DNA of 64,000 nt from Verrucomicrobiota bacterium (GTDB lineage Bacteria; Verrucomicrobiota; Verrucomicrobiia; Limisphaerales; VHCN01). A program made the position numbers and the translations under genes. Below are positions 51,947 to 61,663 of this stretch, piece after piece (positions within the stretch are counted from its first letter, which is position 1; every line of letters starts with the position of its first letter). The notes beneath the pieces were generated by a model. The model did no database searches and was not told the origin of the DNA. It worked only from the letters and a program-made list of their open reading frames with translations. The stretch covers positions 24,993 to 88,992 of the forward strand of contig VHCN01000004.1 of NCBI GenBank assembly GCA_016871675.1. The letters run 5' to 3'.

Positions 51947-52696
51947 TCAAGCGATGCGCATCGTCAGGCCGCCGTCAATCACCACGGTCTCGCCCGCGAT
52001 GTAGTCGTTCTTCACGAGCATCGTGATGACGTCGGCGACCTGCGCGGTCGTGCCTTCGCGCTTGAGCGGGATGCGGTGGTCGAGGTTGAGCCGCTTCTGT
52101 TCCTCGCTCATCGTCGCGTGAAAATCCGTGCGAATGACGCCGGGCGCGACGCAGTTGATGCGGATGTTGTCGCCCGCAAACTCGCGCGCGAGCGCGCGCG
52201 TGACCTGCGGCACCGCGCCCTTGGCCGCCTGATACGCGACGTTGGTGACGAGCGCGCGGATGCCGGCGGTCGAGGAAATCGTGATGATCGCGCCTTCCTT
52301 CTTCGCGCGCATCCCGGGGATCACCGCGCGGCACAGGTGGAAGATGGCGTGGACGTGCACGTCAAACGCCGCCATCCATTGCTCCTCGGTGATCTCGAAA
52401 AGCCTGCCATTCACCGGCCCGCCCGCCGAATGGACCAGCACGTCCACGACGCCCAGCCTGGACTCGGTCTCGCGCACCGCGCGCGCGCAATCCGCGGGCT
52501 TGCCGAAGTCCGCCGTGATCAACTCGCAGCGGCGGCCCACTGCGCGCACGGCGTCTCGCGTCGCCTTCGCCTCGGCGTCATCGCGCCGGCCGGCGATGGC
52601 GACGTCCGCGCCTTCCCGCGCGAAGGCGAGCGCGGCGGCGGCGCCAATGCCGCGGGTGCCGCCGGTGACGAGTGCGATCTTCCCGTTCAGGTTCAT
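51947..52696 (-). CDS. Short-chain dehydrogenase/reductase
   Basis: A 249-residue classical SDR. ALVTGGTRGIGAAAALAF is the cofactor motif (arginine-type, so NADP is likely), VHSAGGPV follows. The catalytic serine is in ITISSTAGI and the YxxxK is in VAYQAAKGA. INCVAPGVIRTDF and the closing GETVVIDGGLTM resemble 3-oxoacyl-ACP reductases and related sugar dehydrogenases. Start 52696 gives the family N-terminus. It stands 54 bases downstream of the cysteine hydrolase on the same strand as read from 51892, but is transcribed towards it from its own promoter region. Confidence 0.9.
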   Translation of the reverse strand: MNLNGKIALVTGGTRGIGAAAALAFAREGADVAIAGRRDDAEAKATRDAVRAVGRRCELITADFGKPADCARAVRETESRLGVVDVLVHSAGGPVNGRLFEITEEQWMAAFDVHVHAIFHLCRAVIPGMRAKKEGAIITISSTAGIRALVTNVAYQAAKGAVPQVTRALAREFAGDNIRINCVAPGVIRTDFHATMSEEQKRLNLDHRIPLKREGTTAQVADVITMLVKNDYIAGETVVIDGGLTMRIA

Positions 52697-52805
52697 GGTG
52701 CGCGAGGTGGTATGCGTGTTGCCGCGCGGAGTCAATGGCATTGGAATGGGACGCGGCTCCCTTCTCCGGCTTGCTCTCTCGCGCCGCAGCCCGTAGAACC
52801 TCCGC

Positions 52806-54383
52806 GTGCAAAAAAAACCCGCGCCGCCCGCCGCCGGGCCGGAATTGTCCGCCGGACTGCGCCGATACCTCTACGCGACCGCCGCGCTCACTGGCGCAAC
52901 CATTCTCGTCGTGGAAATCCTCGGCGCCAAAATGCTCTCGCCCTACGTCGGCACGTCGCACTTCGTGTGGACGGCGCAGATCGCGGTGACGCTCGTCTCG
53001 CTGGCGGTGGGCTACTGGTTCGGCGGCCGTCTCGTGGACCGCAACAGCAAGCTCGGCCGGCTCTACACGTGCATCCTGCTGGCCGGAGTATACCTGTGTC
53101 TGAGCGTGTTCATCTGCGAGCCCGTCGCGTTCTGGGGGCTCAAGTTCAACCTCGCCACGGGCGCGCTGGTGTCCTCGGCCGTGCTGTTCTTCGTCCCGCT
53201 CACGCTGCTCGCGACCACCGGGCCGTTCCTCGTGCGCGTGCTCACGCAGTCCGTGAACGTCGTCGGCAGGCAGATGGGAACGCTCTCCGCGGTCAGCACG
53301 CTGGGCAGCGTCGCGGGCACGGTGCTTGCCGGCTACGTGCTCATCCCGTTCCTGCCGAATTCGCAAACCATGTTTCTCGCGGCCGCGGGGTTGTTCGGAG
53401 TGGCGGGCGGATACATCTTCGGATGGGGCCGGCGGGCGCAGAGCCCGGTGGCGGCCGCCGTGGGCATCATCGGCGGCGGACTCGTGGGCTGGGCCGGCAT
53501 CGCGCAGGACGCGCGCGGGAACTTCGCGGAAGGCCGGCAGATTCACCGCAGCAACTCGAATTTCGGGCAGTTGCAGGTCATCGAGGCCCGCGGCGGCACG
53601 GTGCGCTACTACCTGAACGACTACCTCACGCAGAACGGCTACGACCCCGTCGCGAAGCAGAGCGTCAACCTCTTCACCTACATGCTTCACGGCCTCGGCC
53701 GCGCCTACACCGAGCGCTCCGACGACGTGCTCTGCATCGGGCTCGGCATCGGCATCGCGCCGATGCAGTTCGCGCGCGACGGCGCCCGGGTGGACGTCGT
53801 GGAGATCAACCCCGCCATCGTTCCCGTGGCGGAGAAGTTCTTCGACCTCGAACCGGCGAAGCTCAACATCCACATCGGCGACGGGCGCGCCTTCCTCAAT
53901 CGCGCCACCCGGAAGTATGATGCCGTGATCCTCGACGCCTTCCTCGGCGACTCCACCCCCGCGCACCTCATGTCACGCGAGGCCTTCGACTCGATGCGCC
54001 GCGTGCTCAAGCCCGGCGGCGCCCTCGTGATGAACTCCTTCGGCGACCTTGCGGCGGGGAACGACTACTTCGCGGCGTCGCTCGACAAGACGCTCAAGTC
54101 CGTCTTCAAGAGCGTGCGCATCCACGCGGACGGCTGGGGCAACACGTTCTTCGTGGCGAGCGACCGGCCCGACCTCACGTTCGCGCGGCAGCCCGAGTTC
54201 ACCGGCATCCACCACACCTGCCTCTCGCGCGTGCAGGACACGTATCTGGCCGTGCGCGAACTCTTCTCGACGAACGGCATCGTGCTGACCGACGACTTCA
54301 ACCCCGTGGAATTCCACGACGCCAAAGGCCGCGAATCCATGCGCCGGCGCCTCGCGATGTCGATGCGGCGGGTTTCGCCATAG
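52806..54383 (+). CDS. Membrane-fused spermidine-synthase-like methyltransferase-fold protein
   Basis: A 525-residue protein. The first 230 residues contain about six to seven membrane helices (ATILVVEILGAKMLSPYVGT, VGYWFGGRLVDRNSKLG). The C-terminal half is a SpeE-like Rossmann domain: VLCIGLGIGIAPMQFARDG, VDVVEINPAIVPVAEKFF, HIGDGRAFLN and AVILDAFLGDSTPAHLM. Such MFS-spermidine-synthase fusions are common in Gram-negative bacteria; true polyamine synthesis is unproven. The start is GTG followed by an A-run. Confidence 0.88.
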   Translation: MQKKPAPPAAGPELSAGLRRYLYATAALTGATILVVEILGAKMLSPYVGTSHFVWTAQIAVTLVSLAVGYWFGGRLVDRNSKLGRLYTCILLAGVYLCLSVFICEPVAFWGLKFNLATGALVSSAVLFFVPLTLLATTGPFLVRVLTQSVNVVGRQMGTLSAVSTLGSVAGTVLAGYVLIPFLPNSQTMFLAAAGLFGVAGGYIFGWGRRAQSPVAAAVGIIGGGLVGWAGIAQDARGNFAEGRQIHRSNSNFGQLQVIEARGGTVRYYLNDYLTQNGYDPVAKQSVNLFTYMLHGLGRAYTERSDDVLCIGLGIGIAPMQFARDGARVDVVEINPAIVPVAEKFFDLEPAKLNIHIGDGRAFLNRATRKYDAVILDAFLGDSTPAHLMSREAFDSMRRVLKPGGALVMNSFGDLAAGNDYFAASLDKTLKSVFKSVRIHADGWGNTFFVASDRPDLTFARQPEFTGIHHTCLSRVQDTYLAVRELFSTNGIVLTDDFNPVEFHDAKGRESMRRRLAMSMRRVSP

Positions 54384-54456
54384 GCGCCAGCGGGTTGACA
54401 CAACCGCGCGCCCTCCGGCCTTGCGTTTGCCGCCGCGACCAGCGATGAACGTCCCG

Positions 54457-54489
54457 CGCGAAGCCAGCCTCGCGGGGATGGGCTTCGCG
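54457..54489 (+). other. Hairpin in leader of larA-like gene
   Basis: CGCGAAGCC (54457-54465) pairs with GGCTTCGCG (54481-54489) over a 15-base loop, 34 bases ahead of the start at 54524. There is no following T-run. It may be an RNA structure in the leader or a protein site. Confidence 0.3.
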
Positions 54490-54523
54490 ACACACGAAGC
54501 ACGTCCTCCTCGCCCTCCACTTC

Positions 54524-55798
54524 ATGAGCACACCCCTTCCCCTCATGCTCGGCGCCCGGCAGAACTTCGAGCGCACGCCGCCGGTGGACGTCCCCGCGAC
54601 GCTGCGGCGCGAACTCGCCACCGTCCTCCCGCGCGTCAAACCCGGCGCGCGCATCGCGGTCGCCGTCGGCAGCCGTGGCATCGCACGCCTTCCGGAGATC
54701 GTCGCGGAAGTGGTTCGCGTCCTCCGCGACGCCGGCGCGCAGCCCTTCCTCATGCCTGCGATGGGCAGCCACGGCGGCGCGACGCCCGAGGGACAGGAGG
54801 GCATCCTCGCCGAATACGGCGTGACCGCGGCCACGTGCGGCGCGCCCGTGCGGCCTTCATTGGAAGTGAGGCAGGTTGGTTCCACGCCCGACGGCGCGCC
54901 CGTGTGGTGCAGCACCGTGGCGCTCGGCGCGGACGGCATCATCATCGTCAACCGCGTCAAGCCGCACACGGACTTCGGCGGCAGCTTCGGCAGCGGGATC
55001 ATGAAGATGGCCGTCATCGGCCTCGGCAAGATCACCGGCGCCACCGCGTGCCACGCGGCCGCCTCGCGGCTCGGGCTCGCGCACGTGATCCGTTCCATGG
55101 CGCGGGTGATCCTCGCCGAGGCGCCGGTCCTCTGCGGCGTGGCGATCGTCGAAAACCCGTTCCACGAAGTCGCGCGCCTCGCCGTGCTGCCGCGCGAAGA
55201 CATCGAGCGCCGCGAGGAGGAAATCTTCGTCGAGGCCAGACGCCTCATGCCGCTGCTGCCGTTCGCGGACCTCGACCTGCTCATCGTGGACCGCATCGGC
55301 AAGAACATCAGCGGCGCGGGCATGGACCCGAACGTGATCGGACGCGGCGTGCAGGGCTATTCGTCGTCGCTCGGGCGCGTCGAGGCGGGGCCGCCCGTGA
55401 TCCGGCGCATCTTCGTGCGCGACCTCACCCACGAGACGCAGGGGAACGCCATCGGCCTCGGCCTCGCGGACCTCACCACGACGCGCGCCGCGCTCGCGGT
55501 CAACAAGCGCGTCACCTACCTCAATTCCCTCACGTCGCTCACGCCCCACGCGGCGAAGATCCCAATCCACTTCGACACCGACCGCGAATGCATCGAGCGC
55601 GCGCTGGCTTCGCTCGCGCGGGAGGACACCGCCGGGGCGCGCGTCGTCCGCATCGCGGACACGCTCTCGCTCGCGACGATGGAAGTGAGCGAGGCGCTCG
55701 CGCCAGCCGTGAAGACCGACGCGCGGCTCACGCAGACTCACGGCGCGGTCGCGATGGACTTCGACGGCGCGGGGAACCTGAAGCCGCTGCGGGAGTGA
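54524..55798 (+). CDS. DUF2088/lactate-racemase-N-like protein
   Basis: A 424-residue protein of the LarA/DUF2088 superfamily. RIAVAVGSRGIARLPEIV, MPAMGSHGGATPEGQ and VNRVKPHTDFGGSFGSG are family segments, with KMAVIGLGK after. LarA itself uses a nickel-pincer cofactor made by LarBCE. Those genes are not here, and the match to LarA's lysine and histidine set is incomplete, so another activity on a hydroxy acid is possible. The ATG at 54524 follows a leader with a 9-base hairpin. Confidence 0.8.
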   Translation: MSTPLPLMLGARQNFERTPPVDVPATLRRELATVLPRVKPGARIAVAVGSRGIARLPEIVAEVVRVLRDAGAQPFLMPAMGSHGGATPEGQEGILAEYGVTAATCGAPVRPSLEVRQVGSTPDGAPVWCSTVALGADGIIIVNRVKPHTDFGGSFGSGIMKMAVIGLGKITGATACHAAASRLGLAHVIRSMARVILAEAPVLCGVAIVENPFHEVARLAVLPREDIERREEEIFVEARRLMPLLPFADLDLLIVDRIGKNISGAGMDPNVIGRGVQGYSSSLGRVEAGPPVIRRIFVRDLTHETQGNAIGLGLADLTTTRAALAVNKRVTYLNSLTSLTPHAAKIPIHFDTDRECIERALASLAREDTAGARVVRIADTLSLATMEVSEALAPAVKTDARLTQTHGAVAMDFDGAGNLKPLRE

Positions 55799-55823
55799 AG
55801 CGCGGCCGCCGCCGCAACCTGCA

Positions 55824-56894
55824 TCAAATCCTCACCTTGAACTGCTCGCCGCGCCTGAGCGAGAGGGCGAAGCCGGCCATGAGCTCGGGGATTTGCTCGA
55901 GGTCGCGCAGGTTCACCAGCTCGACGGGCGAGTGCATGTAGCGGTTGGGCAGGCTGATGAGCCCGCAGGGGATGCCGCCGCGGGTCCAGAAGATCACGTC
56001 GGTGTCCGTCCCGCTCGTGGCGGATTGCGCCTCGTGCTGGACCTTGATGTTTTTCTTCACCGCGACTTCCTCGATGCGCTCGACGACGTCGGGATGGTTC
56101 GCCGGGCCGTGCGTGAGCGTGGGACCGCCGCCGAGCGTGATGTCGCCGTGCATCTGCTTGTTCACGGCCGGGTAATCGGTCGCGTGGGTCACGTCCACCA
56201 CGAGCGCGGCGTCGGGCTTGAGCGAATAGGCAATCTGCCGCGCGCCGAGGAGGCCGACTTCCTCCATGATGTTCGACACGGCGCAGATCTCGGCCTTGAG
56301 CTTCTTGCGGTCGGGATGCAGCAGGCGCAGCGTCTCGGCCACGGCGAAGGTGCCGATGCGGTTGTCGAACGCGCGCGCGACCGCCACGTCGCCGCGCAAC
56401 AACTCGAAGCTGTCGTCGAGGGTGATGGGGTCGCCGACGCGGACGAGCTTCTGCGCCTCGGCGCGCGTCGAGACGCCGATGTCAATGAAGAGCTCGTGCA
56501 GTTCGGGGACCTTGCGCTCTCTTTCGAGCTTGGTGAGGTGCGGCGGGACGTTGCCGACGACGCCCTTGACGGGGCCGTTGCGGCTGTGGATGACGACGCG
56601 CTGCGCGCGGGTGATGGCGGGGTCGATCCCGCCGAGCTTGCGCACGTAGATGAAGCCGTCGGGATTGACGAAGTTGACCGTCATCGCGATTTCGTCCGCG
56701 TGCGCGGCGAGCATGAGCCGTGGCGAGCCGCCCTTGTTGAGCACGGCGACGGTGTTGCCGTGGGCGTCGGAGAAGGTCTCGTCGGCGTAATGGCGCGCGT
56801 AGTCGAGCCAGACGCGCTGGCCGCGGGCCTCGTGTCCGGGCGGGCTGGGGGTGTTGACGAGGCGCTGCAGGAAGTGAAGGGAGGCGATGCGCAT
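55824..56894 (-). CDS. M42-family metallopeptidase
   Basis: A 356-residue dinuclear aminopeptidase of the tetrahedral (TET) family. The metal and catalytic residues are readable: MLAAHADEIAMTV, ARAFDNRIGTFA, SNIMEEVGLLGARQ, VVDVTHATD and NRYMHSPVE. It trims peptides in the cytoplasm; some members were named endoglucanases in error. It ends 25 bases from the convergent larA-like gene and begins at 56894 with MRIASLHFLQRL. Confidence 0.93.
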   Translation of the reverse strand: MRIASLHFLQRLVNTPSPPGHEARGQRVWLDYARHYADETFSDAHGNTVAVLNKGGSPRLMLAAHADEIAMTVNFVNPDGFIYVRKLGGIDPAITRAQRVVIHSRNGPVKGVVGNVPPHLTKLERERKVPELHELFIDIGVSTRAEAQKLVRVGDPITLDDSFELLRGDVAVARAFDNRIGTFAVAETLRLLHPDRKKLKAEICAVSNIMEEVGLLGARQIAYSLKPDAALVVDVTHATDYPAVNKQMHGDITLGGGPTLTHGPANHPDVVERIEEVAVKKNIKVQHEAQSATSGTDTDVIFWTRGGIPCGLISLPNRYMHSPVELVNLRDLEQIPELMAGFALSLRRGEQFKVRI

Positions 56895-56965
56895 GGGGCA
56901 CTATGCGCGGGCCGGGCGCGGAGATTGAAGCGCAAACTGGACGCGCCGGACGCGTCCGCGCCCGG

Positions 56966-58222
56966 TCACGGGAACAACCCGCGCGTCTTTTTCGCCTCGT
57001 GCACGCGGCTGATGCCGATGCTCAACGCGGCCTGGCGCATGGTGAGCTTCTGCTTGCGGCTCATCGTGAGCGTCTGCATGAACGACGCCTCGAGAATGCG
57101 GAACAACTTGTCCATCACCTCGGTCTCGGTCCAGAAGAAGCTCTGCAAGTCCTGCACCCACTCGAAGTAGGAGACGATCACGCCGCCGGCGTTGCAGAGG
57201 ATGTCCGGGATGATGAAGACCTCCGGCCGCTGGTCGAGGATCAGGTCGGCGTCGGGCGTGGTCGGCCCGTTGGCCGCCTCGGCGAGGACGCGGCATTGGA
57301 TTTTCGCCGCGTTCTGCCCGGTGATCTGCCGCTCGAGCGCCGCGGGCACAAGGATGTCGCACGGCGTGAGCAGCAACTGTTCATTGGTGACCGGTTCCGA
57401 CCCGGGAAATCCTGTCACTGTCCGGTGCTTCGCGACGTGGCGGTCGAGTTCCCACAAGTCGAGGCCGCGCCGGTTGAGGATGCCACCCTGCACGTCGCTG
57501 ACGGCGATGACCTTCACGCCGAATTTCGCGAGTGAGAACGCCGCGATGGCGCCGACATTGCCGTAGCCTTGCACAACGGCGGTCGCGTGGGGCGCGTGCA
57601 AGCCGATGGTGTCGAGCGCGCGATTGATGAGGTAGCCGACGCCGCGCCCCGTGGCCTCGCGCCGGCCCAATGAGCCGCCGATGCCGACAGGCTTGCCCGT
57701 CACGATGCCCGGCGTGGCGCAGCCCATGTGGACGGAATACGTGTCCATCATCCACGCCATCGTTTGTTCGTTGGTGCCGAGGTCGGGCGCCATCACGTCC
57801 ATCTGCGGGCCGATGAAGGGAATCATCTCCTGTGTGTAGCGGCGCGTGACGCGCTCGAGCTCGGTAAGCGAAAGCTTGTGCGGGTCGCACGCGACGCCGC
57901 CCTTCGCGCCGCCGTAAGGCAGCCCGGCAAGCGCGCATTTCCAGCTCATCCACATCGCGAGCGCGGCGACTTCGCCCAACTCCACTTCGGGATGATACCG
58001 CAAGCCGCCCTTGGTCGGCCCGAGCGCAAGGTGATGCTGCACGCGGTGCCCGGTGAAGACGCGCGTCGAGCCGTCATCCATGTGGACGGGCAGCGAGACG
58101 GTCATCGCGCGCTTCGGCAGCTTGAGCCGGTCACGGTCGTCGCGCGGGATGTTCATCCGGTCGGCGACGAGGTCAAACTGCCGGCAGGCCATTTCGAACG
58201 TGGGATGTCCGTAGACGTGCAT
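56966..58222 (-). CDS. Glu/Leu/Phe/Val dehydrogenase (glutamate dehydrogenase type)
   Basis: A 418-residue amino-acid dehydrogenase. ALAGLPYGGAKGGVACDP has the catalytic lysine. MDVMAPDLGTNEQTMAWMMD follows with the catalytic aspartate. VVQGYGNVGAIAAFSLAKFG binds NAD(P). LVPAALERQITGQNA and EAANGPTTPDADLIL complete the signature. It is most likely glutamate dehydrogenase, linking ammonium and 2-oxoglutarate. Start 58222 opens MHVYGHPTFEMACRQFDL. Confidence 0.93.
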   Translation of the reverse strand: MHVYGHPTFEMACRQFDLVADRMNIPRDDRDRLKLPKRAMTVSLPVHMDDGSTRVFTGHRVQHHLALGPTKGGLRYHPEVELGEVAALAMWMSWKCALAGLPYGGAKGGVACDPHKLSLTELERVTRRYTQEMIPFIGPQMDVMAPDLGTNEQTMAWMMDTYSVHMGCATPGIVTGKPVGIGGSLGRREATGRGVGYLINRALDTIGLHAPHATAVVQGYGNVGAIAAFSLAKFGVKVIAVSDVQGGILNRRGLDLWELDRHVAKHRTVTGFPGSEPVTNEQLLLTPCDILVPAALERQITGQNAAKIQCRVLAEAANGPTTPDADLILDQRPEVFIIPDILCNAGGVIVSYFEWVQDLQSFFWTETEVMDKLFRILEASFMQTLTMSRKQKLTMRQAALSIGISRVHEAKKTRGLFP

Positions 58223-58330
58223 CGCGGCGGATTAGACCCGCGGGGCGCGCCAAAGTCGAGCCGCGGCCCGCGGGCGTGCAACAAACCGCTTGCCACCGGG
58301 GCGGGCTTCTTTAGTATGCACACGTATTAA

Positions 58331-59629
58331 ATGAACCCGACCGCCATCGAACATCATCTCGGCCTGGTCCTGCTCCAGTGGATGGTCATCATGGCCGCCG
58401 CCTGGTTCTTCGGCCGCGCGGGGCAGCGGCTCGGGCAGCCGCTCGCGGTGGGTGAAATCTTTGCGGGCATCGTTCTCGGGCCGTCGTTGCTCGGGCTCGT
58501 GTGGCCTTCGATTCACGGGGCCCTCTTTCCCGGACAGCCGTTCTTCGCGCTGTTCCCGGACGAGACGCAGCAGTCGCTTCAACTGCTCGGCAAGCTCGGC
58601 CTCATCCTGCTGCTATTCCAGGTCGGCATGGAGTTCGATTACGGCCACCTGGCGTCGCGCTCGCGCGCGGTGCTGGCGGTGTCGGCGGCGGGCATCGTCG
58701 CGCCGGTCGCGGGCGGGCTGCTCATCGGCCCGTGGCTGCACCGGAACTTCGCGCCGGAGACGCCGTTCGCCGGGTTTCAGATGTTCGTCTGCATCGCGCT
58801 CTCGATCACGGCGCTGCCGATCATGGGGCGCATCCTGCTCGAAATGCGGCTCGAGCGCACCGCGCTCGGCGCGCTGGGCATCAGTTCGGCGGCGATTGAC
58901 GACGTTGTGGGCTGGGTCGGGCTGGCGGTGATCTCGGCGCTGGCGAAATCGCAGTTCGAGTGGATGCCGTTCCTCGGGCAGGTCGCCGGGGTGCTCGTGT
59001 TCTTCGGCGGGCTGATGACGCTCGTCGGGCCATGGCTGCGCGGGCGGTGGCAGAAGAGCCGGGGATTCGCCGAGGGCCGCCTCGGGCCGGGGTTCATGAC
59101 CGTGCTGCTGACGGTGCTGTTCACGTGCTGCCTGATAACGAACAAGCTCGGCATCTTCTCGATCTTCGGCGCATTCCTGCTCGGCGTGGCGCTGCATCAG
59201 GACACGTCGCTCGTGAAGGCCTGGCGCGAGAAGTTCGCCGACTTCGTGCTCGTGGCGCTGGTGCCGATCTTCTTCACGAACACGGGGCTGCGCACCGAGA
59301 TCGGCTCGCTGAACACGGGCACGGCGTGGCTCGGCGCGGTGGTCGTGCTCGTGGTGGCGACGGCGGGCAAATTCGGCGGTTGCTGGGCCGCGGCGCGGTT
59401 CACGGGTCAGCCGCAGCGGGAGTCGCTGTGCGTCGCGGCCCTGATGAACACGCGCGCGTTGATGGCGCTCGTGGCCATCAACATCGGCTTCGAGCTCAAG
59501 CTGCTGCCTCGGGAACTCTTCACGATGTTCGTGCTGATGGCGCTGCTCACGACGGCGATGACGGGGCCGATGTTGCGCGCGTGGCTGCCGGAGGATTTGA
59601 AGAAGCTGGTGCCGCGGGTCGGAGGGTGA
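58331..59629 (+). CDS. Cation:proton antiporter (CPA2/KefB-like)
   Basis: A 432-residue membrane protein with about twelve helices. GQPLAVGEIFAGIVLGPSLL is the typical first repeat, LGLILLLFQVGMEFDYGHLA follows. The ion-binding aspartates are in ISSAAIDDVVGWVGLAV. It lacks the cytoplasmic TrkA/RCK domain of the longer KefB forms. It would exchange Na+ or K+ for protons. Start 58331 follows an AT-rich patch (TTTAGTATGCACACGTATTA) that could contain its promoter. Confidence 0.92.
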   Translation: MNPTAIEHHLGLVLLQWMVIMAAAWFFGRAGQRLGQPLAVGEIFAGIVLGPSLLGLVWPSIHGALFPGQPFFALFPDETQQSLQLLGKLGLILLLFQVGMEFDYGHLASRSRAVLAVSAAGIVAPVAGGLLIGPWLHRNFAPETPFAGFQMFVCIALSITALPIMGRILLEMRLERTALGALGISSAAIDDVVGWVGLAVISALAKSQFEWMPFLGQVAGVLVFFGGLMTLVGPWLRGRWQKSRGFAEGRLGPGFMTVLLTVLFTCCLITNKLGIFSIFGAFLLGVALHQDTSLVKAWREKFADFVLVALVPIFFTNTGLRTEIGSLNTGTAWLGAVVVLVVATAGKFGGCWAAARFTGQPQRESLCVAALMNTRALMALVAINIGFELKLLPRELFTMFVLMALLTTAMTGPMLRAWLPEDLKKLVPRVGG

Positions 59630-59690
59630 GTCGCAGGTTGGGAGAATCGGGACGCACCGCACCGCGCACTCGTCGCTTCCCTTGCCCTGC

Positions 59691-61061
59691 CTACTTCTTC
59701 TTCCGAAACTGCTCGCCCAAGTCGCGCAAGATGTCGCTCACCCCGTCCACCTTCCGGCCCTTCGTCAGGCTCTCGCCGTCGTGGGTGAAGTTCAGATAGG
59801 CGAGGCACATCTCGTCGTTGGTCTGCTCGCCCCAGCGGATGGGGCGCGGCGGGTTGTTTGGGTTGTTCGGATTGCCGGTCGAGTTGTCGTAATGCGCCTC
59901 CATGTGGATTCGTGAACCGCGCGGGAGTTTCACCGGGTCCGCGAAGGCGTAGGTCATCTGCCAGTTGAAATCCCACTTCGGCACGTGCACGAGCGGGATT
60001 TCCCTGCCGTCGGGCAGCGTCGCCGAAACCTTCATCTCGCGGCCGACGAGGTGCATGTGCGGCATGACGCTGTGCAGCGTCGAGTCCGTCGGCACCGGGA
60101 TGGTGCTGCGCGTGACGTAATCGGGGTCGCCGGCGGGGATGCTCAGCCGTGCGACGAGCGGGAACGTGTGCCAGCGCTGGTCCACCCGGCCCTTCACGAA
60201 GTGCAGGCCGATCTTCGTGCGGTCGGTCTCGGGCTTGCCGCTTTTGTTGTAGTGGACTTGCAGCACGATGTCCGCGTTCTTCGGCAACAGCCGGCCGACA
60301 CCGGCGGGCGCGAGCCGTGCGTCGTTGCCGGGCGCCCAGCCGCCGATTTGCGAGCCGCGGAACCCGATGCCGCCGCCGCCGCGCCCGTAACCGGGACCGG
60401 GGTCGCGCGCGTCAAGCTCGCGTGCCTGCCCGCTGGTGTCGTAGTGGACGATCACGTGATGCACGACGCTGCGATTGCCGGGATGCACTTCGACGGCCGC
60501 AAGCCAGCGGTCGTCGGTGAGCCTGGTCGGAATCACAAAGTTGCGATACACGTCACGCCCCTCGGCGGCGATGGAGTAGGCCTCGGGCATCTCCAGGACG
60601 AGGTCGGGCGTGCCGAGTTTCCAGCCGGACGCGAACTTCGGCAGCGGCGGCAGGTCTGACACGTTTCCTTCGCGCGCGCCCTCGGCGGCCCATTGCTTGA
60701 ACATGCCCACCTGTTCCGCGGTCAGCACGCGCTCATCGTGATAGCGCTGCACGGGCGCCGCTTTCCACGGCGGCATCGTGCCCTTCTCAATCACGGAGGC
60801 GATGGTCTTGGTGCGCTTGGCGACGTCCTGAAAACTCGTGAGTGTGAACGGCCCGACTTCGCCGGCGCGATGGCACTCGGCGCAGTTCTTCCAGACGATG
60901 GGCGCGATGTCCTTGGTGAACGTCAGCGTGTTCACGGGGCGCGGCGTGTAGACGGCCGCGGCGGGCTTCGCCGGCGAAGGCTTGTCGTTCGAGCCGGCCG
61001 TCGCGGAAACGGCGATGAAGCACGTGAGCGTGGCGGCGGGGAGCAGGGTTTGCAGGTTCAT
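59691..61061 (-). CDS. Cytochrome c domain plus copper monooxygenase-like protein
   Basis: A 456-residue exported protein. A signal peptide (TLTCFIAVSATAG) precedes a heme site CAECH at residues 60-64 in the DIAPIVWKNCAECHRAGEVGP segment. The C-terminal two thirds have copper type II ascorbate-dependent monooxygenase features (PHM/DBM-like): VVHHVIVHYD, LPKNADIVLQVHYNKSGK, MPHMHLVGREMKV and HMEAHYDNSTGN. Related proteins often carry the redoxin on the same polypeptide; here it is the upstream gene, overlapping by four bases. The oxidised substrate is unknown. Confidence 0.87.
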   Translation of the reverse strand: MNLQTLLPAATLTCFIAVSATAGSNDKPSPAKPAAAVYTPRPVNTLTFTKDIAPIVWKNCAECHRAGEVGPFTLTSFQDVAKRTKTIASVIEKGTMPPWKAAPVQRYHDERVLTAEQVGMFKQWAAEGAREGNVSDLPPLPKFASGWKLGTPDLVLEMPEAYSIAAEGRDVYRNFVIPTRLTDDRWLAAVEVHPGNRSVVHHVIVHYDTSGQARELDARDPGPGYGRGGGGIGFRGSQIGGWAPGNDARLAPAGVGRLLPKNADIVLQVHYNKSGKPETDRTKIGLHFVKGRVDQRWHTFPLVARLSIPAGDPDYVTRSTIPVPTDSTLHSVMPHMHLVGREMKVSATLPDGREIPLVHVPKWDFNWQMTYAFADPVKLPRGSRIHMEAHYDNSTGNPNNPNNPPRPIRWGEQTNDEMCLAYLNFTHDGESLTKGRKVDGVSDILRDLGEQFRKKK

Positions 61062-61663
61062 GGCTTGGCGGGTTGTCTATCAGATGGCGCGGTGGAAATA
61101 AAGCAGCCAATGGCTTTGGGAAATGGCGTCGCGACGGGCTTGCCGGTGAGCACGGCGTCGAGCGCATCGCGCAAGTCGCGCGTGGTCGGGCGCTGGCGGC
61201 GCTGCCCCAGGTCGGCGAAGCGGTCGTCAATGCGGCCGCGATAGAGCACCCGTCCGCCGGGCGCCAGCACCACGGCCTCGGGCGTGACGGTCGCGCCCGT
61301 GTGCTTCACAAGCGCATGCGACGGGTCGAGCAACGCCGTGGCGGTGAAGCCGAATTCCCTGGCGTGCTTGCGCGCGGCCTCGGGCGCGAGGTCGGGCTCA
61401 ACGTAAACGAGCCGCACGCTGAGCGGCCGCTTCGCGTAGTCGGCGGTGATGCGGTTGATCTCCGGCGCGAATGCGTTGGCGATGGGGCAGTCGCTCATCA
61501 GGAAAATGAGGACGACCGCCTTTTGCTCCGCACCGAGCTTGAGCGGAGTATGCGTCTTGCCGTGGATGTCGCGCAGCTCAAGCTCTGCAGCCCCGAATGC
61601 GGGACTGAGGAACAGAAGCAGACACAAGGCACCGAGTTCCAACCTTGATCCGGCTCGATTCAC
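61058..61663 (-). CDS. Secreted redoxin (thioredoxin-like) protein
   Basis: A 201-residue thioredoxin fold with a Sec signal (LGALCLLLFLSPAFGA). The active site is SDCPIANAFAPEINR, one cysteine only in place of CxxC. The CPIxN pattern is that of the redoxin domains fused to cytochrome/Cu-monooxygenase proteins. The start is GTG at 61663, overlapping the sigma-like gene stop (GTGA); its stop overlaps the cytochrome gene (ATGA). It likely works with that protein in the periplasm. Confidence 0.85.
   Translation of the reverse strand: MNRAGSRLELGALCLLLFLSPAFGAAELELRDIHGKTHTPLKLGAEQKAVVLIFLMSDCPIANAFAPEINRITADYAKRPLSVRLVYVEPDLAPEAARKHAREFGFTATALLDPSHALVKHTGATVTPEAVVLAPGGRVLYRGRIDDRFADLGQRRQRPTTRDLRDALDAVLTGKPVATPFPKAIGCFISTAPSDRQPAKP

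Noticed and set aside
54395..54423. TTGACA as a promoter before the larA-like gene
   Set aside because: No acceptable -10 hexamer lies at the right distance.
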